From GCA-2687025 sp964473525 (GTDB lineage Bacteria; Poribacteria; WGA-4E; GCA-2687025): a DNA stretch of 64,000 nt. A program made the translations under genes and the position numbers. The DNA lies in NCBI GenBank assembly GCA_964473525.1, contig CAYYPK010000005.1, positions 242,859 through 306,858 on the forward strand, in the 5' to 3' direction. Position 1 is the first letter of the stretch. Every line of letters starts with the position of its first letter. Below the pieces are notes generated by a model that saw nothing but the letters and a program-made list of their open reading frames with translations, was not told the DNA's origin and ran no database searches. Positions 18,731-27,670 of this stretch are shown here, piece by piece.

Positions 18731-19495
18731 ATGCAGTCGGGGCCGCAACCGCACACGCGCGAAGTCCGATGGGAGATCGTGCGCGAGATCGCTGAGCGCG
18801 TCAGAGCTGCGCACGGCGACAGTCTGCTGGCCATCGGCGTGTACGGATCCATGGCGCGTGGGACAGATGCGCCGTACTCTGACGTCGAGATGCTGTGTGT
18901 GCTGCGAAGCGACGCGCCGCAGGAATCGCACGAATGGTCTGTCGGCCCGTGGAAGGCAGAGGTGGAAGTTCTGAGCCGCGCCGCGATCATCGGCGATGCC
19001 GGCACGCTGGACTTCGACTGGTCGCTGACCCAGGGAGCCTATCTCGACGTACATCCCGTCCATGATCCAGAGCGCTTCTTCCCCACCTTGCGCGAGCGCG
19101 TGTTTGGGCATTCGGCCGCGCAGTTCGATCAAGAGCTGCGCGCGACGCTCATCGGGGAGTTGTACGAAGTCGTCGGCAAGGTGCGAAACGCCCTCGAGAC
19201 CGGGCGCCATGCCCATCTGCCGCTGCTTGTAGCCAAGACGGCGACCGTCGCCACGTTTGCCATCGGTCTGGCGAACCGTCACTGTTACACGGGCGCGGCG
19301 GTCATGCTGCAGGAGGCGCTAGCGCTGGACGATCGCCCCGATGGCTACGATGACCTGTGTCGGTTGGTGATGCGCGGCGATCTGTCAGACGCGCGGCGCA
19401 TCCTCGAGCTGTGCGATGCTCTGTGGACGGGCGTTGAGCAGTGGGCGCGTGACAAGGGCATCACGCTCTACGAATCCCGGCGTGTGCCGTTCTGA
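18731..19495 (+). CDS. ANT(4')/kanamycin nucleotidyltransferase-like enzyme
   Basis: A 254-residue protein, the same length as ANT(4') aminoglycoside nucleotidyltransferases. The polymerase-beta nucleotidyltransferase signature is intact: AIGVYGSMARGTDAPYSDVE (G-S-x10-D-x-E), and a third acidic residue is expected in KAEVEVLS. A helical C-terminal half (LPLLVAKTATVATFAIGLAN, then a VEQWARDKG end) matches the KNTase C-terminal domain. It would transfer a nucleotide to a small substrate; whether that is an aminoglycoside cannot be told. I chose ATG 18731, preceded by GGAAGGGCCGG, over a longer frame that overlaps the previous gene. Confidence 0.8.
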   Translation: MQSGPQPHTREVRWEIVREIAERVRAAHGDSLLAIGVYGSMARGTDAPYSDVEMLCVLRSDAPQESHEWSVGPWKAEVEVLSRAAIIGDAGTLDFDWSLTQGAYLDVHPVHDPERFFPTLRERVFGHSAAQFDQELRATLIGELYEVVGKVRNALETGRHAHLPLLVAKTATVATFAIGLANRHCYTGAAVMLQEALALDDRPDGYDDLCRLVMRGDLSDARRILELCDALWTGVEQWARDKGITLYESRRVPF

Positions 19496-19558
19496 CACAC
19501 AAAGCATGGCTGGAGCACGGCGCACGGCTGACAGGCCGCGGCTGAATTGGAGGCGCGC

Positions 19559-20890
19559 ATGGTTCTTCTCGCTGCGACGACCTATCTCGTCGCGACGTCG
19601 TGGGCTCAGACCAAGCGAACGGAGGTCGAGGCGACCAGCTTGGCGGAGCTGCTAGCGTACGCCGGACAGAGCGGCCTTGAGATCACGATGAAGCCCGGTC
19701 ACTACCGACTCACCGATTGGCTGCCGCTTGAGTCGATGGCGGCGCGGCGCGAGCGCGAGCAGTTCGAGTTCATGGACTTTAGCGGCAGCGGGAACCTGTT
19801 TCGGCTGCGCGGCGTCACGATCGAAGTGGACACCGCCCTCCGGTCCGAGCTTCGGCCGCCTGTCCACACGAGCGAGTTTGTCGTCACCGGGAACGACAAC
19901 GTGATCGAAGGCTTGACGATCACGAACGTCGGCGACGGGCTGTCCCGCGGCGGGTCCGTCGTGTCTGTTAACGGCGACGGGAACACGCTCCGCGACGTGA
20001 CGCTGCACGTCCGCGGCTCGTCTCCGTACGGCTATGGCGACCTGTTCGGGAAGAGCGGCGGGCACAAGCACAGCGGGCTGCTTGTCGTCGGGAACGACGC
20101 GCGGGTCGTCGGGTGCAAGCTGTATATGCGCTCGTTTGGACACGGCTACTACATCCAGAAGGAAGCGGAGAACGCGCGCTTCGAGGACTGCTACGTCGAG
20201 GGCGTCATGCGCTCGACCGACGAGATGCTGGCGGAGACGACCGGCTTCGGCGTGGACCGTGACTTCGAGTCTGTCTACAAGAACCGCGACGGCGTCGCGA
20301 GGGTCACGCCTGGGTACATGAAGTCGCTCGCCGAGGACGGGTACCGAACGTACGGCGACATCAAGAACATCTCGTTCACGAACTGCGTCGCCAAGCACAT
20401 GCGCGGTGGCTTCGAACTGCGGACGGAAGGCGGGGCGCGCGTCGAGAATTGCCGCACGATCGGCACGGAACGGGGCTACTGGGTGTCCAGCAACGCCGTC
20501 GTGGTGGACAGCGTGGGCGATGCCCAGTACGGTCCGCTACTGTTCGTTGAGGGCGAGGGCGCTTCCGTGGAGTTGGCGCTGACGGGGGCCGAATCGGACA
20601 TGAACGTGCATTCGCTGGCGACTATCCACGGGTCGGGGCACCACGTGACGATCCGTCGATTCAACGGTCAGCGGCGATCCAAGGCGCTGCCGATCCTCGT
20701 GGGCTACGCGCAGCCCGGCGCGGGCGAGGGCATGTCGCCGTATAGCGAGCGAGCAACGAACGACGTGACGCTCCGCAACGAGACAGCCATGTCCATCGTG
20801 GTCGGCCAAGAAGCGCGGGACGCCGTCATCCGGTCGGAAGGGCCTACAGTAGAGAACAACGGGAGCCACGTGTCGATTGAGCCTCTCTGA
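19559..20890 (+). CDS. exported right-handed parallel beta-helix protein
   Basis: A 443-residue protein starting MVLLAATTYLVATSWAQTKR, a short signal peptide, with TTGGAGG seven bases upstream. The body is a chain of beta-helix coils: ITMKPGHYRLTDWLPL, NVIEGLTITNVGDG, NTLRDVTLHVRGSS, ARVVGCKLYMRSFGHGYYIQ, ISFTNCVAKHMRGGFELRTE, ARVENCRTIGTERGYW. Such folds bind or cleave polysaccharides (pectate lyase, epimerase or chondroitinase-like). No unambiguous lyase triad is visible, so a binding role is equally possible. It probably works with the exported glycan-use genes of the window. Confidence 0.8.
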   Translation: MVLLAATTYLVATSWAQTKRTEVEATSLAELLAYAGQSGLEITMKPGHYRLTDWLPLESMAARREREQFEFMDFSGSGNLFRLRGVTIEVDTALRSELRPPVHTSEFVVTGNDNVIEGLTITNVGDGLSRGGSVVSVNGDGNTLRDVTLHVRGSSPYGYGDLFGKSGGHKHSGLLVVGNDARVVGCKLYMRSFGHGYYIQKEAENARFEDCYVEGVMRSTDEMLAETTGFGVDRDFESVYKNRDGVARVTPGYMKSLAEDGYRTYGDIKNISFTNCVAKHMRGGFELRTEGGARVENCRTIGTERGYWVSSNAVVVDSVGDAQYGPLLFVEGEGASVELALTGAESDMNVHSLATIHGSGHHVTIRRFNGQRRSKALPILVGYAQPGAGEGMSPYSERATNDVTLRNETAMSIVVGQEARDAVIRSEGPTVENNGSHVSIEPL

Positions 20891-20966
20891 CGCGGATAGG
20901 CCAGGGACACCCGGCGCGCTTCCCACCGTCGCGGGTCGTGGCGTGCGAACGTTGCAGTAGAAGGCA

Positions 20967-22475
20967 GTGAGAGCCCACGACTCGCAACAGACCGACGCGC
21001 AGTCCGAGCGGAGCCATGCGAGGGCCTACGGCGGGGCCCCGCGCGTGGGCGGCCGCGGGGTCATGGTCTATGAGGACCAGCGCCCCGAGGCTGCCACGCT
21101 TGAGGAGTTGCAGAGGCTTGCGGACAGTAGTCCTCAGGCGGTTGCGCAGCTCAGGCTCCAGGAACTGGCCAGCGGTCGGCAGAACCATCTGTCGCCGGTG
21201 GTGCAGCGATGGACGCCTAAAGACGACCTGCCCGGTCTCACGGAGACCACGGCCGCGATACGCGCGCTTGACGCCGAACGCCCACACGAATACCAGGAGG
21301 ACCGGCACGAGCAGTTTACGCGCGCCGGGGCCCTCGTGAAGGAGGCGAAGGCGGTGGCGCTCAGCGCGGAGTGGAAGGACGCGCTAGACGCGCTGGTCAA
21401 GAAGTTCCGTGGGGGAAAGCTCACCACATGGAACGAGGATTACGTCAGCGGGGCCCGCGCGCTGGAAGCCGCGCAGAGCTCACTCCTCGCCCAGGCGGAA
21501 GCGATCCAAGGCACTCCGAAAGGGGTCAGGAATCTGGATCAGCAGCTCACGGCCGCGTCCACGGCCACGGCCACAACCACAACCACGACCCCGACCGTAG
21601 CGACGAAGAGCGTGCCTGTTGTGAGGTACGAGTCCATCAACGAGAACCACATCGGCCTGTGGCTAGGGTTGCTGAAGCAATTGCGGACACCCTCGACACG
21701 CATTGACACAATCCACGAAATCGTCTTCGCGGCGCCAGACAGGCCGATCACCGTGACGCTGTCACAGCACCGCCTCGTTGAGACACCGCCAGGTGGCAGT
21801 GAAAAGGAGAGTCCAGACTATATGGTCCATGACGCGCGCGCGGCGCTGTTCTATGACCACAAGGTTAGGCAAGGCGCCGACGCCGAAGGGAAGCATGAGG
21901 CGAAAGACCTATCCGTGAGCTATGCGGCGTTTGGGCGTCGGCTGCATGCCATGAAAGGGACGGTAGACGCCAGCGATTCTGACGTCGCCCGTTGGATGCT
22001 ACTGATCATTGAAGAGCCGTTGACGGCGCCGGAGAAGATCGCAGGCGAGTGCCGCCTAGATTCCGACGGTTTGCAGCTGCTGTTCGAACTCGTCGCTACC
22101 TGGATGCTGGCGGAGCCGGTCCGGCACAAGTCGGCGATGCTGAGCGGGATTGTGGAACTGAGGCTGATAATGAGCGGGAGCCAGACATTCCAAGACTCCC
22201 TGGGCGCTCGCCACCCCATGCAACACCAGGGATCGGGGCAGCACGGACGCAAAGCGGAGAGGCACGAGGAGATCCTACGCGACAGCGAGGACCCCAACCC
22301 CGAGATGGGGGCCGAACGCCTCACCAAGGTTACACGCAAACAGGTGGCCGCGCTGGGACGTTTCGGGGGCGGCACGCCGAACGTGAGCTACGCGGCTGTG
22401 CTCGCGCCCCTCGTCGATGGGTATATCACCGCAATGAAGACGGCGCAGCAGGCCTCGCAACCGCAGGGCCAGTAG
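20967..22475 (+). CDS. protein with eCIS-cargo-type N-terminal motif
   Basis: 502 residues, GTG start with AGAAGG upstream. Residues about 33-75 read DQRPEAATLEELQRLADSSP then QAVAQLRLQELASGRQNHLS and PVVQR. This D-x-RPEA...LQ...SPQ...Q...LQ pattern followed by PVVQR is characteristic of proteins linked to extracellular contractile injection systems, usually before a DUF4157 domain. Here no DUF4157 HExxH is present; instead there is a 250-residue helical body (about 220-480), a Thr-rich linker and a polar C-terminus. No sheath, tube or baseplate gene is in the window. It may be an orphan effector; the function of the body is unknown. Confidence 0.6.
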   Translation: MRAHDSQQTDAQSERSHARAYGGAPRVGGRGVMVYEDQRPEAATLEELQRLADSSPQAVAQLRLQELASGRQNHLSPVVQRWTPKDDLPGLTETTAAIRALDAERPHEYQEDRHEQFTRAGALVKEAKAVALSAEWKDALDALVKKFRGGKLTTWNEDYVSGARALEAAQSSLLAQAEAIQGTPKGVRNLDQQLTAASTATATTTTTTPTVATKSVPVVRYESINENHIGLWLGLLKQLRTPSTRIDTIHEIVFAAPDRPITVTLSQHRLVETPPGGSEKESPDYMVHDARAALFYDHKVRQGADAEGKHEAKDLSVSYAAFGRRLHAMKGTVDASDSDVARWMLLIIEEPLTAPEKIAGECRLDSDGLQLLFELVATWMLAEPVRHKSAMLSGIVELRLIMSGSQTFQDSLGARHPMQHQGSGQHGRKAERHEEILRDSEDPNPEMGAERLTKVTRKQVAALGRFGGGTPNVSYAAVLAPLVDGYITAMKTAQQASQPQGQ

Positions 22476-22583
22476 CGCGTTGCGCTTTGCTTCCCGGTGG
22501 CCTAAGCGATGCCACGCGCTCACTGCGCGGCGTGCGGGCCGGCGGAAGACGGCGTCGCGCGGAAGTGTCTCCGGGCCAAACAC

Positions 22584-22853
22584 CTAATCCGGCCCGGTGA
22601 CCCACCAGGGCAAGTCCTTGCGCATCTTCCTCGGCGCCCGGTGTCCGCAGCGTAGGCATTTCACAGCGGCGGGAAGCCTCTCGGGCAGTCCATCGTCGGG
22701 GCCAACGCGCGTCCAGTTCTCTTGCTCGTCGACGAAGGTCTTCGACCCGCATTTCGGGCACCGAGGGCTGAGTAGGACGACGCACGCGACCACGATGGCT
22801 ACGACTACGAGGGTCGCCGCGCAGAACCACAGAAGAATGGCGTAATCGCCCAC
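22584..22853 (-). CDS. small membrane-anchored zinc-ribbon protein
   Basis: 89 residues: one N-terminal membrane helix (about 5-28, ILLWFCAATLVVVAIVVACV), then a Cys4 zinc ribbon (CPKCGSKTF ... VKCLRCGHRAP) and a basic tail KMRKDLPWW. GTG start. Function unknown; the ribbon resembles those of small translation- or membrane-associated adaptors. It is the only minus-strand gene between two plus-strand orphan genes. Confidence 0.65.
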   Translation of the reverse strand: MGDYAILLWFCAATLVVVAIVVACVVLLSPRCPKCGSKTFVDEQENWTRVGPDDGLPERLPAAVKCLRCGHRAPRKMRKDLPWWVTGPD

Positions 22854-23059
22854 GGCCTGAACCCCCCAATCCGTGTGGCAGCTGGACTGCGCCAGAAACT
22901 GCCAACAGGACTATACCGCGCCGTGATAGGCGCAGCCAGCCGTCTCTGCGTCGGACGGGTGACTGTTGACGGCCGGGCGCCAAGTACCGACTTCATCTAC
23001 GTCGCTGTCTGCGCCACCGTCGTGGCGTGGTTGCGACGCAGGAATCATCGGCTCGGCGC

Positions 23060-23419
23060 ATGGAATACCACTTGCTGCTCTTCGCCCTGGCGTCGAGCAG
23101 GCGCGGCGCTTCGCGCAGGTCGCGTCTGACGCTATCGGTACGCCCGCGCGAGGGCGAGCAGTATCACGTCCGTATCGAGATCGGCGCGTTGGGTGGCGGC
23201 GACTCAACACGAGAGTCCAGCTATGGGACGATGCACGACGCGCTCGAGTACCTGCGTGACGTAGTCGCATCTCAGCTGGAGAACGGCTTCAGGCTCGTCA
23301 CGATCGACCGGAGACATCCACTGCGTGAGTGGCTGGACTCAGAAACCGTCCGGGACACAGCTTCTGGATCGCGGCGGCGGAAGCCGGAGCAGCAGGCTGA
23401 GCAATTGAAGCTGTTCTGA
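23060..23419 (+). CDS. hypothetical protein, about 119 residues
   Basis: Unrecognised. It begins MEYHLLLFALASSRRGASRR and continues with a compact alpha/beta pattern (EQYHVRIEIGALGGGDSTRE, YLRDVVASQLENGFRLVTID) and a short basic C-terminus ending in EQLKLF, a sequence that resembles a beta-clamp-binding-type tail (Q-x-K-L-F). That tail is an observation, not proof of clamp binding. The ATG lacks a strong ribosome site, so the start is uncertain and an upstream GTG is possible. Confidence 0.45.
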   Translation: MEYHLLLFALASSRRGASRRSRLTLSVRPREGEQYHVRIEIGALGGGDSTRESSYGTMHDALEYLRDVVASQLENGFRLVTIDRRHPLREWLDSETVRDTASGSRRRKPEQQAEQLKLF

Positions 23420-23502
23420 AGTCGGTTCGTTGCTCCCGGCGCCCACGGCCTCCTCGGATAGGCGCCGATTATGCCTGCTGTCCTCACCTGGCCGCCATCA
23501 CA

Positions 23503-24414
23503 TCAGTAGAGCCGCGTGTAGTCCGCCCCGACGACGTTCCCGGCGACGTAACGGTCGCGGAACAGCGTGCGGCGCATGGCGGGCATCTGCTCCAGGGTCT
23601 TCTCATGCGGCTTCATCGTCGGCGCGAAGCCGCTGTCCACCGGATTGTAGAGGCCCTGTATCGCCATGCGGTCGTTCTCTTCGTTCGTCCACGCGTTGGC
23701 GCTGTGTGTCACTGCCTCAGCGAAGATCAGCAGCGACCCCGCCGGGCATTCGTATGTTGACCAGACGTCGGAGAGAGGATCCTGTATCTCCTCCGGCGCA
23801 GTGTAGACCGACTTGTGACTGCCGGTCACCAGCAACGTGCCTCCCTGGCGCATCTTGACCGGGTTCAGTTCCCATACGACGCGGTTGTGCGGGCTGTGGC
23901 CCTTGCCCGGAAACGCCTGATAGTAGTGCACGTCCCCTGGCAGACGGTACAGCCCGTTGCCGTTGTGCGGCACGAACGCCCGGTCCTCGCTCTTGCCTTC
24001 GTTCCGCCGGCTTGGCGCCGTGCGATACCAGAGCCCGCAGCCTCCCAGGCTGTACCCGTAGCATTCCTGGCTCGACAGCGATGGGTTCGCCATGAACTCG
24101 TTCAGCATGCCAACGACGATAGGGTGGTCGAACAGCCGCTGGAGCGGCCCGTAGAGAGGCGTGCGCTCGTGTTCCTCCAGCGAGTCGCGATCGAAGTGCA
24201 GCCGCAGGGCGGCCTCACGCATCTCCTCGAGTTCGTCGCCAGCGAGCACGCCGGGGAACAGAATCCACCCGTCCTTGTCGAAGCGGTACTTCTGTTCCGC
24301 CGTCGGTTCGATCACCGGGAGGCCGTCGGCGTTGTGGCTCGGAAGCTCATGGCCGTACGGCTCCATGGGTTCGCCGAGGTTCTTGTTGACCAGGTACGGC
24401 TCGTGGGTCGCCAT
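23503..24414 (-). CDS. PhyH-family Fe(II)/2-oxoglutarate oxygenase-like protein, paralogue A
   Basis: A 303-residue member of the phytanoyl-CoA dioxygenase superfamily, cytoplasmic. Landmarks: YRFDKDGWILFPGVLAGDEL (the usual N-terminal PhyH start), FVPHNGNGLYRLPGD where the proximal metal ligand is expected, QGGTLLVTGSHKS, EAVTHSANAW with the distal His, and NDRMAIQGLY with the 2-oxoglutarate Arg. The expected H-x-D is H150-N-G here, so the carboxylate ligand is missing from that place. The gene lies four bases downstream of a paralogue on the same strand and was probably duplicated. GGAGG precedes the ATG. Substrate unknown; such genes are greatly expanded in Poribacteria-like genomes. Confidence 0.87.
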   Translation of the reverse strand: MATHEPYLVNKNLGEPMEPYGHELPSHNADGLPVIEPTAEQKYRFDKDGWILFPGVLAGDELEEMREAALRLHFDRDSLEEHERTPLYGPLQRLFDHPIVVGMLNEFMANPSLSSQECYGYSLGGCGLWYRTAPSRRNEGKSEDRAFVPHNGNGLYRLPGDVHYYQAFPGKGHSPHNRVVWELNPVKMRQGGTLLVTGSHKSVYTAPEEIQDPLSDVWSTYECPAGSLLIFAEAVTHSANAWTNEENDRMAIQGLYNPVDSGFAPTMKPHEKTLEQMPAMRRTLFRDRYVAGNVVGADYTRLY

Positions 24415-24418
24415 GCGG

Positions 24419-25342
24419 CTAGCCTCCTGCCTTCGGGTGCGCGTATGGCGACGTCTTGGCCATGAAGTCGCCCGCGTTGTTCCCCGCGTACACGCCGCGG
24501 AAGAGCGACTGCCGAAGCGGCGGCATGGATTCGACGAGTTCCGCGTCTGGCAGCCAGTTCGTCCATCGGCTCGCGACGGTGTTGTAGAGACTGAATATGG
24601 CCAGACGGTCGTTGTTCTGGTTGGTCCACGGGCAGGCGCTGTGCGTCACCGCCTCGCTGAAGATCAGCAGAGAGCCGGGCGGGCACTCGTACGTGTCCCA
24701 CAGCGGCGAGTCGGGTTGGCGCATCGAGTCTGGCGCCGGGTAGGCCGCCTTGTGACTGCCGGTCACGAGGAGCGTTCCGCCGCGCCCTTTCTCGACAGGG
24801 TTCAGTTCCCACACCACGCGTGTTAGCCCGCTCCACGCCTTGCCCGGTATGCAGCGGTACAGGTGCGAGTCGCCAGGGAGTCTGAACAGCCCGTTCCCGT
24901 TGTGCGGGGCAAACACGCCCGTCTGCCCGTCGTGGGATCGGTGAAAGATGTGTGCGGTCTCCATCCGGAAGCCGTAACGCTCGGGGCTGGCGGCCGGCGG
25001 ATACGCCAGGAACTCGTTGAGGAAGCCGACGACTAGCGGGTGGTCCGCGAGGCGCTGTAGAGGGCCGCCCAAGCCGCATCGTTCGTGCTCGGGGACGCTG
25101 TCCGGGTCTTGTCGCAACCTCAGGCAGAACTCCCTCATTTCGTCGATGTCGTCATCCGCCAGAACACCGGGGAACAGGATCCAGCCGTTTCGGTCGAAGT
25201 CGTACTTCTGCCTTGCGGTGGGCGGGACGACCGCCTCGCCCGCGGCATTGACGCCAGGCTCGTCCTCCACAACAAGGGCGCTGCCCAGGTTCTTGTTGAT
25301 GATGAAGGGGGCCGTCGTCTGCATCTCGTTGAACGGTGTCAC
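24419..25342 (-). CDS. PhyH-family oxygenase-like protein, paralogue B
   Basis: First gene of a two-gene unit with paralogue A, 307 residues. Shared blocks are YDFDRNGWILFPGVLADDDI, FAPHNGNGLFRLPGDSHLYR, RGGTLLVTGSHKAAYP, EAVTHSACPW and NDRLAIFSLY. The proximal motif is again H-N-G rather than H-x-D. I chose GTG at 25342 because GGAG lies five bases upstream; the ATG at 25324 aligns exactly with the start of paralogue A (MQTTAPFIINKN against MATHEPYLVNKN) and is a real alternative. An open frame continues further upstream but has no family similarity. Co-transcription of the pair is very likely. Confidence 0.86.
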   Translation of the reverse strand: MTPFNEMQTTAPFIINKNLGSALVVEDEPGVNAAGEAVVPPTARQKYDFDRNGWILFPGVLADDDIDEMREFCLRLRQDPDSVPEHERCGLGGPLQRLADHPLVVGFLNEFLAYPPAASPERYGFRMETAHIFHRSHDGQTGVFAPHNGNGLFRLPGDSHLYRCIPGKAWSGLTRVVWELNPVEKGRGGTLLVTGSHKAAYPAPDSMRQPDSPLWDTYECPPGSLLIFSEAVTHSACPWTNQNNDRLAIFSLYNTVASRWTNWLPDAELVESMPPLRQSLFRGVYAGNNAGDFMAKTSPYAHPKAGG

Positions 25343-25642
25343 GGCTACTCCATATCCTGTGTGGCGCCGTCTTGCGGAAGCTCCAGGGTCGGCGCGGTTC
25401 GTACCGTCGGAGCCATTGTCGAGTTGCGTGGCGGTCAGGACAAGCAGATGCAGGCTGGGTAGCGCCTGCCGGCGTGTTCTTGACCAGCTGGCCGCAGCGC
25501 TGCCGTCGGGGTGAGGGCGTGTCACGCTGACGCGGTTCGTGTACGGTGGGCGCTCACCGGGACTGGGCGAGGCACGGTTGCGAACGGATCTGCTACCCCG
25601 GCGGGTGAGATGCCTCCCTTCGGACAACGCATGGAGCCACGC

Positions 25643-27475
25643 ATGAAAGCGAGCAGCCGCCTTGCGATCAGAGTGCGGCGCGCGTGGCCGCGGCTATGCG
25701 TTGTCGCACTGACCGGCGCGATGGTCATCCCGCAGTGTGCCGGCGCCGCGCCCGTTCTCCCGCGTCCTCACATCGCGCGGCAGGGCGGCAATCTCGTCCC
25801 GAACGCATCGGCGCGCACGGCTTCCACGTGGTCCCTCATCGGCGACGCCGTGTACGACGCGGCCGAGTCGCGCACGTCGGACGGCTCGGGGTCGATCCGG
25901 CTGATGACGCCGTACTACGACGCCGACGGCGGGTACGTCGAGGAGTCCGGTCGCGCGCATTCGGACTACATGCCCATCGCTGGCGGGGGAAGGCACACGC
26001 TGGCTTTCTACGCCAAGACCAACTCCGGGCCTACGTATGTCACCGCCATGGTGAGCATTCACGATGCCAACAGGGGGTTCCTTCGCAACTTGCCCGGCGG
26101 GCGGTATGGGACGACCAAAGACGGCGTGTGGCAGGAGTGCGTCCTGCCGGTGTTCATCCCAGAGGAGGCCGTCTACGTCCGGGTTGCCGCCGTCAAGATG
26201 GCGGACACGCGGCCTGGCGGCCAGGTGTGGGTAGACGACTTCTACTTCGGAACAGGCGTGGGCTTCGAGCGGCCACCCGCGGCGAAGCGAGCGTTCAACG
26301 GGTCGCACGTCCGCGTCGATGGGCTCGGCAACTTCGAGATCGTCAGGAGTGGCGAGTGGACGCCGTTCTTCCCCCTGTGCATCTACTCCGACAATCACCG
26401 CGATCCCTCCGTGTACTCGCGCCAGGGCTGGAACACCATCATCTGGACGTCCGCAGTCAGTCAGGTGCAGGCGGCCAAGGACGCGGTGTCGGACTTCAAC
26501 CCTGACGGCATGCTCGCCGGGTTCCAGCTCGCGCAGTACACGTTCCCCGCAGGCTGGGCATATGGTGATGTGGACGACCTTCGGACGCAGCTGGACCGCA
26601 TCTTCGCCGCGGGACTGGCGGAGAACCTGTTGCTCTACTACTGGGACAACGAGAACAGCTACGATCAGTGGGACGTTCCCGCGCGCGTGATTGCCGCTGT
26701 GGACAGCATTGATGCAGACGCCACCGGCGGGCGGCGACGCCCCGTGTACGCGCTGCAAGGGAACTACGGCATCGCTCGTGTCCATGCCTCACGAGGTATG
26801 GCGGACGTCTCCGGCACGTATGTCGGCGGGGGCGCGGACGCGACTGGTGGAGCCGGTTCGGGCGACTTTGACGGTCTGCTCGTCCTCGACCAGCTGGAGG
26901 GGCAGACTACTCCCGCCGCCTTCGCTCAGTTCAATGGCGTGACCGGCCCGGGCGACATGCGTCTCCGGCTCTACAGCGCGATCCTGCTCGGAGCGAAGGG
27001 AATGGGCTACTGGCGCGACTGCTACCAGGGCTGCGGCGATGGGTTCCAGGCATCCGTCGGTCCGGTGGACAGCAAGGAGTGGTGGCCAGACTTCCCGACG
27101 CTGCGTAGCGAAGTCGACGCGCTGCTGCCGCTCATTCGGCAGCCACACTGGACCGCGTGGAGCGTGGAAGCCGACCCGGCCAACGCCGTGCGGGTGGGCG
27201 GGCGAGACCTAGACGGTGACGGTCATCTGATCCTGGTCAATCAGACGAGCGAGGCCCAGACCGTGACGCTGACCGTTGCCGGAATGGCGTACGCAGCGGT
27301 CGCCGCCGTGGACTACTTCAGCGGCCGGGAGATTGCCAACGTTGTCGACGGCTCGTTCGTCGTGCATCTGCCCGCCATTGGGATCGGATCGGGTACACAG
27401 GTCATGCGCCTTGCTAGTTCGCGGCAGGAAGACGGAGTGTCCGGCGACTACCCCGGGCAGCAACGCGGGCGCTGA
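25643..27475 (+). CDS. exported glycosidase-like protein with N-terminal carbohydrate-binding-type domain
   Basis: A 610-residue exported protein. The signal peptide is long (about 1-38, with MVIPQCAGAA). A beta-sandwich region follows (about 45-210; NLVPNASARTASTWSLIGDA to VWVDDFYFGTG), typical of carbohydrate-binding modules. A TIM-barrel-like region runs about 225-500, with NTIIWTS, LLYYWDNENSYDQW, GLLVLDQLEG and GAKGMGYWRDCYQG, and a small C-terminal beta domain with GHLILVNQTSEAQTVTLTV. Acidic catalytic candidates lie in WDNEN and LDQLEG. I cannot name a GH family. GGAG lies eight bases before the chosen ATG. Divergent from the PhyH pair. Confidence 0.7.
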   Translation: MKASSRLAIRVRRAWPRLCVVALTGAMVIPQCAGAAPVLPRPHIARQGGNLVPNASARTASTWSLIGDAVYDAAESRTSDGSGSIRLMTPYYDADGGYVEESGRAHSDYMPIAGGGRHTLAFYAKTNSGPTYVTAMVSIHDANRGFLRNLPGGRYGTTKDGVWQECVLPVFIPEEAVYVRVAAVKMADTRPGGQVWVDDFYFGTGVGFERPPAAKRAFNGSHVRVDGLGNFEIVRSGEWTPFFPLCIYSDNHRDPSVYSRQGWNTIIWTSAVSQVQAAKDAVSDFNPDGMLAGFQLAQYTFPAGWAYGDVDDLRTQLDRIFAAGLAENLLLYYWDNENSYDQWDVPARVIAAVDSIDADATGGRRRPVYALQGNYGIARVHASRGMADVSGTYVGGGADATGGAGSGDFDGLLVLDQLEGQTTPAAFAQFNGVTGPGDMRLRLYSAILLGAKGMGYWRDCYQGCGDGFQASVGPVDSKEWWPDFPTLRSEVDALLPLIRQPHWTAWSVEADPANAVRVGGRDLDGDGHLILVNQTSEAQTVTLTVAGMAYAAVAAVDYFSGREIANVVDGSFVVHLPAIGIGSGTQVMRLASSRQEDGVSGDYPGQQRGR

Positions 27476-27670
27476 CCGGAGCGCTCTGGCTTCCCAACGG
27501 GCATCGGCATCGCCATCTTTGCGTTCACCGGTAGACTGCCCCTCAGGAGCGTGACGTGGATGGTCTCACCGCAGCGTCATGCGCGGCTCTGACCCAATCT
27601 GAGCGTGCAGCGGAGGCCAATCGCGGTTCGCCATGGCCCGCTTGCGCTTGTCCTGGCCCCGTCGGACGGC

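Noticed and set aside
21539..21602. Short ACCACAACC-type tract as a possible CRISPR or microsatellite
   Set aside because: It encodes the Thr-rich linker of the eCIS-like protein; there are no spacers and no repeats elsewhere.
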